Below are positions 34,201 to 42,684 of a stretch of DNA of 64,000 nucleotides, one piece after another. Each line of letters begins with the position of its first letter. The first letter of the stretch is position 1. The translations under genes and the position numbers were made by a program. Below the pieces are notes generated by a model. That model was not told where the DNA came from, did not search any database, and saw only the letters and a program-made list of their open reading frames with translations. Source of the stretch: Aquila chrysaetos chrysaetos (lineage: Eukaryota; Chordata; Aves; Accipitriformes; Accipitridae); NCBI RefSeq assembly GCF_900496995.4, contig NC_044012.1, forward strand, positions 23,846,759 through 23,910,758. Direction: 5' to 3'.

Positions 34201-35860
34201 TCTGTTTTATCCATATTTCATTTTACTGGCAGCCATGTGAAATCAGAGCCAAACCTGGTATCCTCACATGTACTGCAATCCCTCGCTACAGTGCAGACAG
34301 AGCCGGAAAGCTGTAATGGAAAGGGGCATATGAATTAAAGGTGACATATCCTTGCTTCAGTCAGCACTAGAAAAGGCTTTACCTGAGAAGTTCAGTAGTG
34401 ACCCAACCCTAAATGTGAAATAATAGCTAGTTGAACAGGCAAGTCCATTAATGGACTTGATGGACTCTTCAGAGCTCAGTCAGGTAACAGCACCCTCAGA
34501 TGTGGTATTTTACAAGCATCTCATATTTGCACCAGCTACCGTGAGCACAGGAATCCTGATGATAAGCTGGATATCAGAAATACACAACATACTAACTGAA
34601 GATTTGATACTGAAGTGTGCAATGCAATCTGACCATCATTCATGGCTTTGGGAGGGAGGGAAGGTCCCTTCGAGCTAAAAGACTTTGCTGTTATCTAGAA
34701 ACTGAATTTTTTTTCTCCCCAGGGTTGGCAGGTGGAAGGAACAATCTGTTTGTCTGTTTTACACTTCAGCCTTTCACAACTCTGTAAGTATTCCTTCTGC
34801 CCTAGTTGAACTGCTTGCTGAACCTTGAAATTTGGCTGGTAAGTAGTGCTCAACTGGAGTGTGTACTACAGCTAGCTAAGAATCTATACAGATCTCTTCT
34901 AAAAGACAGCACCCAGCACGCTTCTTGGTCACCTAATGAAGCAAGGCACATTCCCAGTGAGTCTGCTGCCCCATTAGCATTCAAACACTTGCTGTGGCAG
35001 TTCACATGAGAGTATCTGTGAATGCTTTGCTAAAAAATGACAACGACAATGTACAAGGGAAGGTAGAAGTACAGAGCAGGGATGTGTGTGTGTGTCTGTG
35101 TGTATCCACCTGTGTGTTAGGGAGTGTCTAGACACAACAGTTATCATTCAGCCCAAGTAATCTGAAGCAATCCAAAACCTGTGCTTGCTAGCGCAGTCTA
35201 GGCTGTACTACCTTCCATTATAGTCATGTAAAAATAGCCTTGAGTGCCAAGAGCCATCAAAAAATACTGGATGTTCTGCTGATGCCCTTTGCACTGCAGA
35301 AACAATATCCATTTGACTCAATGTCATCTTAGAAATAATTAGTGACACTGGCAAAAATGGGGATTAGTACCATCATGGTATAGCAGGTAAGAAGCTGATT
35401 ATAGGAAGAAGAGACACAGAGGGATCTGTAATGACAGCAGGGGATCATTAACTTGCAAGTAAGTTGTTTGAGATATTCTTCAGGGACTGCCGTTTGGACT
35501 CACCTTACTGGAAATTTCCTTTAATGACTGTTGCGAAAAGTGAAACACTGTGCAGAAACTTAGTGATTAGCTCAATGTTTACAGGTAGTGTCCATGTGGA
35601 AAAAGATGTGACTCTGAGAACTGGAAGAAGGTATATAAATGTAAGCAGTATAAACTCCAAAGTCATCCCTTCAGCAACAATAGCAAGAATTTCTGCTCTA
35701 AGCTGGAGATCAGTGGTTGAAAACTGCCAAGACAGCCAGGCAAGTGTGCATTACTGGTCCTAATGTATCTACATGTCACTAAGAAGACAGTGCTGTGACA
35801 AGGGCAAGTGCTTTCACAGGGCAGGTGCAAAGCAAGATCCAGAAGCACAAATCATACTAG
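31200..35860. other. AT-rich intergenic DNA, no gene recognised
   Basis: Base composition drops sharply in GC at about 31.2 kb. I recognise no protein-coding exon. Faint similarity to a decayed LINE is seen near 31,750-32,080, and a (TG)n microsatellite lies at 35,083-35,105. Confidence 0.6.
31750..32080 (+). mobile_element. Possible very old CR1-type LINE relic
   Basis: Phrases such as GTGTACAAGTTTTGGTAACC and an AATAAATGAGGAGAAGAGC run resemble the conserved 3' part of CR1 ORF2. The copy is too diverged for a firm call. Confidence 0.25.
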
Positions 35861-36235
35861 TGAGATATCATGTAAGGTCCAGTTCAAGTCCAAGAAAGAT
35901 TAAATCAATTTGGAACAGGTGCAGGGAAGGACAACTAAAATAATCATAGGAAAGAAGGCAAAACTATAGAACCTTGGCATATTAGTCTCACAAAATGAAA
36001 GCCAAGAGGAGTACAATTACTGTACATGAATACGGTATGAATACTGAAATCCTGAATGGCCATGCTGCCCCAAGACCAAAAAGGTTTAAACTGATCACAA
36101 ATACATTTATGCTGGAGACAGGAAGACATTCAGTTTCAGAAGAGGGGGTTTCTGACCCATCATACTTCATTGCTAGTGTCATAAGGACAAAAAATCCCTG
36201 AACCAAACAACAACAACAAAAAAACAACCTTAATT
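35860..36235 (+). mobile_element. Old CR1-type LINE relic
   Basis: The run TTGGAACAGGTGCAGGGAAG followed by GACAACTAAAATAATCATAGG matches the pattern of the CR1 ORF2 3' end (a 'GGTGCAGAGAAGGGCAAC'-type sequence). It is strongly diverged and lacks an open frame, so it is an ancient copy. Confidence 0.45.
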
Positions 36236-36379
36236 TGTTTTAAGATGTTTCTAGGAAACAAGGAGTCATATTTCATGTGCTGGCCCTGTCTCACATTCTT
36301 AGTTTCTATGGTTGAGCTAGAGCACCATGTGTGGACACCAAACTACAGTGTTCCTGGCATGGATGAGTTTCTGGTCACT

Positions 36380-37070
36380 GGCACTGGTTCTCCCAGGGGA
36401 CTTCAACCTCCCTGGCACCTGCTGCAAGGGAAAGGCCATCAGAGAAATTTCTGGAGGGTGTCAGGAATAACACAGGTGCTGGATGGACCAACCTGGGGTG
36501 ATGCTGTCCTGGATGCACTACTTAAGAACATGGAAGAATTGGTCAGGGCTGTGATAGTGAATAGGAGCCATGACTGTAATGATCCTGACACAGAGGAGTT
36601 CAAGATCCTGGGGGAGTTAGAAAGGCGAGTAGCCCTGGACCTCATGAGAGAAAGCTGTGGCTTATTCAGGGAAGAAGTAGGTGGGAGGCAGCTCTTGTGG
36701 GACCCAATTGTGAAGGGCAAAGATGCTCAAAAGGGCTAGCAGACCTTTAAAGATAATCTTCTCCAAACACAAAAAAAAGTCCATGCTGATGCTTAAGAAA
36801 AAAACACAACAGAAGTATCAGGAGGCTGGCATGGCTAAACAGGGAATTCAAGGCAGAGCAATACAAAAAAAGATGTATACGGGTGGTGGGAGTTACGACA
36901 GATTATGATAGAGGATATAGAAATGCTGCTGAGGTGTGCTGAGATGCAATCAGGAAAATGAGAGCTAAGCCAGGGCTGGCAAAGGATATGAGAAGCAACA
37001 AGAAGGTCTTTCGCTGCTATGTAAATAGTAAATCAGTCAATCATCCTTCCTTGACAATAAGGGGCATCAC
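36380..37070 (+). mobile_element. CR1 LINE fragment, ORF2 endonuclease end to linker
   Basis: The translation contains GDFNLPGTC (CR1 has GDFNHPDICW), then DAVLDALLKNMEELV (CR1 'GAMLDLVLTNKEGLV'), EEFKILGELERR, and finally AKDMRSNKKVFRCYVNSKS (CR1 'ARDVKGNKKGFYRYVSDK'). This order is the C-terminal part of the endonuclease and the region before the reverse transcriptase of CR1 ORF2. The reading frame is interrupted in places. A second CR1 piece that continues the same order lies beyond the retroviral fossil at 39,820. Confidence 0.8.
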
Positions 37071-37079
37071 TGGATTTCC

Positions 37080-39780
37080 CCGAGTAGATTAGCTAAATTA
37101 TCAAGTTGTGTTACTGGAACAGGACGATGTCACACTTTCTTTGACCTCCACTTTGAATCCTGCCACCTTGCTCCCAATCTTGGAATCTGATGAATTACAA
37201 CATGATTGTCTAACCACTATTGAATAAGTGTATTCCAGCAGACCAGACCTACAGGATGAACCCCTGCCTGATGCAGAAGTAGAGCTCTTCACCGATGGCA
37301 GCAGCTATATGCTGGAAGGAAAACGAAGAGCTGGCTATGCAGTGGTAACAAATGCCCGACCGTTAGAGCCTAAGGCACTGCCTAGCAACACATCCGCTCC
37401 AAAGGCTGAATTAATAGCATTGACGCGAGCTCTGGAGTTTAGCCACGGAAAAATTGTTGATATATATACAGATTCTAAATATGCATTTGGGGTGGTCCAC
37501 CCCCGTGGGGCAGTTTGGAAGGGAAGGGGACGGTTAAACTCGCAAGGAACTCCAATAAAATATGGGACTGCAGTTATGAGACTGCTGCCAGCGGTTCTCC
37601 TCCCAGAGAAGGTTGCAATAATGCATCGTAAAGCGCACCAAAAAGGAAACAGTGGAATTATAAAAGGAAGGCAGAAGGCTGGTTGTCTTGCTCAAAAGGC
37701 GGCTCTAAAGGAGCCAAAATTTGAAGGAGCTTTAACTCCAGGGCCTCGTTTAGAATTACCACCACCAAAATATACTGAAAGGGAAGATCAATTAGCCAAA
37801 CAAATAGCCTGCTCCAAAACTGAACAAGGGTGGTGGATAACACCGGTCAAGCAACTATTGACTCCTGAAAGAATGATGGAAACTTTGCTCAAGAGATCAC
37901 CTCAGGAGACTCGTACAGGAGCAGACACTTTGACAATAACTGCAAAAGGAAGTTTTTTTGGACCAAAAATGCAAAGGGTAGCCGACATGGTAGTAAAGAA
38001 GTGCACCATCGGCTGTGCTAATAGTGCAAAAATTGGGAAAAAGGTTATAGGAGGAATTGCGAAACAAGGAATAACTCCTGGGGAATACTGGCAAATAGAT
38101 TTTTCAGAGCTACCTAGGTGTCACCTAAATATAAGTATTTGTTGGTATTGGTGGATACCTTTTCTGGTTGGCCAGAGGCTTTCCCTTGCCGTACCCACAA
38201 AGCTAGAGAGGTAATTAGAATCTTACTGAAGGAAATAATACCCCGATTCGGTATTCGAGAGGGAATCTCCTCTGACAATGGGCCTCATTTTATTGCAGGA
38301 GCAGTGCAAGGGATTTCTCAATGTTTACAGATTAAGTGGGAATTACACACCCCTTGGAGGCCACAATCAAGTGGAAAGGTAGAAAGAATGAATCAAACTC
38401 TTAAAAGACAACTTGCTAAACTCCGTCAAGAAACGCATCTTAAATGGGCAGAAATTTTACCCATAGCTCTTGCACAAATTCAAATAACTCCTGGGGTCGA
38501 AGAGAAAGTAAGTCCTTTTGAGATTGTGTATGGCATAGCAGATCCCACGAAGCTTCTTAACGTCACGGGAGACCGAATGCATGTAAAAGGGCAGGCTGAC
38601 GTTAAAGCGTATTTGCTTTCTCTTTCTCAGACTTTATCTTCACTGCACAGGTATCTAAATCGGAAGGTCTCTCTCCCGTCGGATGCACCAGTTCACCCAT
38701 TCCAAGCAGGGGACATCGTTTACGTACGGACCTGGAAAGATGAAGCTCTAAAGGAGAGGTGGGAAGGACCTTACGCCGTGTTACTGAAAGCCTGTGCTGC
38801 AGTCAAAGTAGAAGGACTTGACTCCTGGATTCTTTACAGGCGAGTGAAAAGAGCACCAGAACCCGATGGAGAAAAGCGGACAGCCACCCAGGCTGGGAAA
38901 CTCAAACTTTGGCTAATCAGAGGCGGTTGAACTTTGAGAGAACGAAGAACCTGCTTATTATAATATCCCATTTGGCACTAGCTCTAGGTCAAGAGAATTT
39001 GGTTTTACAGCTTATCCAGTCCTTCGGGCGAATCCAGAATGTTAGCAGCGCAACCGCTTGTCTCCCTCCACCTGAGTCGGCAGGCCGTCCTTTAAATTGG
39101 GGAATATTAATAAATATTAATAAACAATAATATTTGTTTCGGTAGTCTTGGGATTAGGAAAGTGGCCCCCCACATTTCAAAACCTTACACACAATAATCC
39201 ACACGCTGTCGATAATCGGTGCACCGAGACCTGTCCGGGAGACATTACTCATGTGCTCAGTTATCGGAGAGGAAACAATCATTCTCTCCTGGCAAAGGCA
39301 ATAGAACAAAATAAGACCGGGAACTGCCATTTGTATCCATGGGGATTGCATCTTAAACCATTATGGCCCACACGTGAAGAGGGTGGGTGGAATCACGTGA
39401 CGGGTAATACTTGGTGTCTAACTTGGGGACCCCTAAAAAAGAAAAAAAATGGCCCAGCCCCCTGAATGGAAGTGCACTCTGATATTCAGTTGCTCTACTG
39501 ACGATGGCAGGGTTCAACGATTAGGTCCTGTGGCTAAAGCTGTGTGACAGGGATGCCTGCGTGAGAGTCAGTCTACTAGCATAAATGACACTTGGCCAGG
39601 TGTTGGGATCCAAACTAAGCCTCTCGATTGTGAGAAAGGAGGAATACCGTCAATGGGACATGCAGGATGCGATAAGTATAGCGATGGAACACGGGCCGCT
39701 CATTTCCCTCTTGCGAAGGAAAAATAGCAACACACGTTAGGTACGTTGCTTCTGCTATCCCTTGCCAGCCCCACTGCCCA
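37080..39780 (+). mobile_element. Gammaretrovirus-like (class I) endogenous retrovirus fossil, partial and broken
   Basis: Recognisable parts in order are RNase H (ELFTDGSSY, KAELIALTRALE, DIYTDSKYAFG), integrase (DTFSGWPEAFPCRTHKA, DNGPHF, SSGKVERMN) with its C-terminal domain (GDIVYVRTWKDE), and a short env surface-like beginning. The gag, protease and main reverse-transcriptase regions are not present here, and I see no pair of LTRs. The element is broken, with several lesions. The integrase signatures remain easily readable, so it is moderately old. It lies between two pieces of a CR1 LINE in the same orientation. Confidence 0.85.
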
Positions 39781-39819
39781 CTAATGCGCGGGCGTGGGCA
39801 CACATATTCCTGAACAGAG

Positions 39820-40380
39820 CAGCAGGTCTGCTGCTACGTAAATAGTAAATCAGGCAAGGAAAGCACGTGCCGGCTTGCCAGGCGGGTTGAGTGATACAGG
39901 AAGAGCAAAGGCAGGCAAAGCCGAGGTACTCGGTGCCTTCTTCATCTCGGTCTTCCCTGACACTCTTGCCAGGCATTTTAGCCTAGAGGCCGGGGCTCAA
40001 GGAGCAGAGGAGTTCCAGCGGCACGAGGACGTTCAGCTCGGGGGGTCTCCTGGGAAATCTTGTCCCATACACGTCAGCCGACCCTGGTGGGATTTGTCTG
40101 AGGGTGTTGAGAGGGCTGGCTGGTGTCGCTGTGAGGCCGCTCTCTGTCGCCTCTGAAAGGTCGTGGAGCTTGGGGGAGGCACCAAAGACTAGAGAGCGCC
40201 AAATGTTGCACCCCATCTTTAAAAAAGGCAAGAGGATGGTGTGAGGAACTCCAGGACAGTCCTCCTCGCTTCTGCCCCTGGGGAAAGCATGGACCGAGTC
40301 CTCTCGGTAGCTATTTGTGGCCACGTGAGAAAGCAACACGGGTGGGGATAGCAACGGCAACGACATTGTTAGAAATAGCA
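39820..40380 (+). mobile_element. CR1 LINE fragment, ORF2 linker into reverse transcriptase
   Basis: It begins with CCYVNSKSGKE, overlapping the end of the CR1 piece at 36,380-37,070 by about 40 bases of similar DNA. It continues with KAEVLGAFFISVFPDTLA (CR1 'KAEVLNAFFASVFTG') and then IFKKGKR and a SSLLPLGKAWTE stretch (CR1 'APIFKKGK...VSLTSVPGKIMEQ'). The frame is interrupted. It ends at or just beyond the poly(A) signal of the TOPORS-like gene on the other strand. Confidence 0.75.
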
Positions 40381-40405
40381 AGACTGCTTCTGCACTTTTC
40401 ATACG

Positions 40406-40411
40406 TTTATT
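40406..40411 (-). terminator. Poly(A) signal of the TOPORS-like gene
   Basis: AATAAA on the minus strand, about 119 bases after the stop codon. It gives the gene a short 3' UTR ending near 40,390. Confidence 0.7.
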
Positions 40412-40529
40412 GTGCGATTTGATCATTAGCGCTAGGCTACCAATGAGCGTCTCCGGGTCCCTTTGGGAGGCTGGTGGGTGCCCCAGCTGCTGGCCCGTCC
40501 CTGGTTTCGCCAGCTCCTGGGGCACCCTC

Positions 40530-41607
40530 CTACTGTGGCCGGTGGGGTGGCCTCTTGCTGGGAGGTGACGAGGCCCGGGGGCTGCCAGCCCTCCTCTTTG
40601 GGGCTCTCCGGGGTCCCCCAGGGGAGAGTTCGCTGCCCTGGCTGGGAGCGGAGGGCCCGGGCACAGCCTCCTCCGGGTCCTCCTGTGGCTCGTCGTGCTC
40701 CCTGTGGGTGGGAACAGGGGCAGAGGGAGGGCTGCCAGGACCCCCACGAAGGGCAGCCGATGAGGTGCTGGGGAGCTCTTCCGCCTCGGCTGTGCCCCGG
40801 CTGCTGGAGGGGGCTGGGCTGGGGGCAGGAGACCCCCTTTGGGAGGCAGCGGGGCCGGGGGCAGCCGCAGGGCTGCCCTCCCGCTCCTCGGCGGCACGGG
40901 CGTCCTCCAGGCCCATCCGGCGTCGTGCCTCCCCGCCGCACCGCTCCACGATGGTGTCGATCAGCTGGCGCACAAAGGTCCTCGTGTACTCGCCCAGGGC
41001 ACCCTGCAGCAGCTGGAACAGGGTTTCCTCGTCCAGGCCGAAGAGGTGCAGGCCGGACAGGACGAGCCTCCGCGCTGCAGCTGTTTCCCAGCGGCCACCC
41101 TCGAAGAAGAGCCACAGCTCCTGTCGCAGCCAGAGCATCACGGGCCGGAGCAGAGCTGGGTCCTCTTGGAAGAGGGATGCCCAGACGTGGGGATGGAGGC
41201 TGCCCACAGGAGCCCTGGGCAGCGGCTGTGCAGCTGATGGCTGGTTGTGGGCGGCTGGATGGCCAGGAGCACCTCCTGCCAGGTGGACGGCAACTGGTGG
41301 TACTGGAGGTGGTGCGACAACGTGCTCCTTGAAGTTGTCGTCCGCCTGCACCGAGTGCAAGATGGAGGTGACGTTCCTCTTGCAGAGGGGGCACTCGGGC
41401 TTGCTCTCAGCCCACCGCAGGATGCATGCATAGCAGAACTGGTGGAGGCACGGCATCACGTAGCTGGCCTCCTCCCAGCTGTCCAGGCAGATGGGACAGC
41501 GGTTGTCCAGCTCCACGGGCATGGTCCCCACGTGCTGCGGTGGGCTGGGGGGAGCTGGGGACGTTGAGCTGCTCCCTGTCACCGGCGCTGCAGCAGCGGG
41601 TGTCACG
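40530..41607 (-). CDS. TOPORS-like gene, coding exon 2 (RING and TOPORS-homology region)
   Basis: Acceptor TTCTCTAG|C, then an open frame of 359 codons including the stop. It carries all recognised domains. The opposite strand also has long open frames here because of the high GC content; they are shadows. Confidence 0.88.
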
Positions 41608-42021
41608 CTAGAGAAGGAAGAGAGGCCAGGGTCACTGGCTGGCCCGGGGAGGGGTGGAAGAAGTGCCCAGGTCCCTCAGGAAGGAAACCCTCCCAGCTCC
41701 CCACTCCAGGCTGAGGTTTCCCCTCCCAGCTCACCTCTGCTGCTGCGAGCGTGCCTCCTGGGTGCCCCGGCTGCCTGAACCTGGCAGGGCCGGGGAGAAG
41801 CCTTGGACGGCTCTGAGGCTGGGCGCGGAGAGCTGCGGAAAACAACTGCCCGAGCCCAACACCAGCACTTGCTCAGCAAAGGCCTCGCTCGACACTCCAG
41901 ACCTCGCGAACCCGCTCAGCTGGAGTGTGGGCACGAGCCGGCTGGCTGCGGCTCGGTGCCCGAATTCAAGCAGGGAGGGACGCGTGGTAACAATCCGTCG
42001 CTCGGCGACATCACAGTCCAT
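40530..42021 (-). CDS. TOPORS-like RING E3 ligase, two exons, short form
   Basis: Exon 1 is 42021-41735 and exon 2 is 41607-40530, with a 127-bp GT-AG intron. The split codon AG|C keeps the frame, giving 454 residues from an ATG with a purine at -3 and G at +4. Residues about 133-172 form a C3HC4 RING (CPICLDSWEEA, PCLHQFCYAC, CPLCKR) followed by SILHSVQADDNFKEHV, which closely resembles the human TOPORS RING flank (SIFHSVRAEDDFKEYV). Residues about 244-320 (DPALLRPVMLWLRQELW onward) match the conserved central segment of TOPORS (PACLHRLVPWLKREL). The Ser/Pro-rich tail ends in a basic, NLS-like stretch (PKRRAGSPRASSPPSKRPP). The long SR-rich C-terminal half of full TOPORS, which is about 1,000 residues, is absent. 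TOPORS is a nuclear ubiquitin and SUMO ligase; the role of this short paralogue is unknown. No lesion is seen, so it may be functional. Exon 1 resembles nothing I know. Confidence 0.8.
41735..42021 (-). CDS. TOPORS-like gene, coding exon 1
   Basis: Encodes about 96 residues from MDCDVAERRIV to EARSQQQ, with donor AG|GTGAGC. It is GC-rich, and the start codon lies inside a degenerate tandem repeat of about 24 bp. The RING does not depend on it: an internal ATG in exon 2 (MPVELDN) could start a shorter protein. Confidence 0.6.
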
Positions 42022-42085
42022 TCCTCGGTGACCTCAGAACCCATCACTCGGGGGCACCGCCGTCCATCGCTGGGGGATGTCACGA
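41985..42085 (+). repeat. Degenerate ~24-bp tandem repeat at the TOPORS-like start
   Basis: Four loose copies of a unit ending in CCAT, of the form TCGCTCGGCGACATCACAGT...CCAT. The first copies cover the start of exon 1, so the N-terminal residues may be repeat-derived. Confidence 0.5.
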
Positions 42086-42185
42086 CAGGCCATCCTCACC
42101 CACGGTGCTCGCCCCACGCCTGGGGTTACCAAACGCCACTGCCCACTCCATCCCCCCATCTCTTGTCCTGTGCTCGGCATCGGTG

Positions 42186-42251
42186 TTTCACACCAGTCCC
42201 GGAGGCCTCAGCCGTGTCTTTCACACCAGTCCCGGAGGCCTCAGCCGTGTC
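42186..42251 (+). repeat. 33-bp perfect tandem duplication
   Basis: Two identical copies, 42,186-42,218 and 42,219-42,251, of a unit starting TTTCACACCAGTCCCGGAGG. It lies about 165 bases upstream of the TOPORS-like start codon. The identity implies a recent duplication. Confidence 0.95.
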
Positions 42252-42264
42252 TTCCCTGTAGGAG

Positions 42265-42405
42265 AAGTCAGAGAGGCTGCGGGATCTCTGTCCTTGGAGG
42301 TTTTCAAAGTCTGGCTGGAGAAAGCTCTGAGCACCGGGCTCTGAATTCATTCCTGACCCCACTCCACGTAGAAGTTTGGACTAGAAGCTACCCACGTCCC
42401 TGCAA
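42265..42405 (+). mobile_element. CR1 LINE 3'-end fragment
   Basis: GATCTCTGTCCTTGGAGGTT, then a TTTTCAAAGTCTGGCTGGAG run and TTTGGACTAGAAGC follow the order of the CR1 ORF2 end and 3' UTR ('TTGGACTAGATGACC'). It is a truncated, moderately diverged copy. Confidence 0.7.
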
Positions 42406-42566
42406 ACTGCAATGCCTCTGTGGCCTAGGAATTAGTAATGTTTTACATTTGGCTTTACATGGGCAGAGTAGCTACACGTACAAGTGAATTCCTGATGAAT
42501 CCAGAGGGCTCACGCTCTCAGCTGCCAGGTTACACGTGTGCTAGGAAAGCAACGTAGTGCAGCAGC

Positions 42567-42684
42567 TCCATTAGTCCACCGCAGGTGGCCACCTGTACGA
42601 GCTACGAACACCGTGACAGAAGCCCTCCATTAGTCCACCGCAGGTGGCCACCTGTACGAGCTACGAACACCGTGACAGAAGCCC
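42567..42684 (+). repeat. 59-bp perfect tandem duplication with a double E-box palindrome
   Basis: Two identical 59-base copies, 42,567-42,625 and 42,626-42,684. Each contains the 14-base palindrome CAGGTGGCCACCTG (42,582-42,595 and 42,641-42,654), two back-to-back E-boxes of the CACCTG type bound by SNAIL/ZEB-class factors. It lies about 550-660 bases upstream of the TOPORS-like start. A regulatory role is inferred only. Confidence 0.93.

Noticed and set aside
30056-36240. Search for SETD6 or CNOT1 exons downstream of NDRG4
   Set aside because: No SET-domain or CNOT1-like segment was found on either strand.
40463-41433. Plus-strand open frames of 289 and 319 codons
   Set aside because: They are shadows of the GC-rich TOPORS-like exon on the minus strand.
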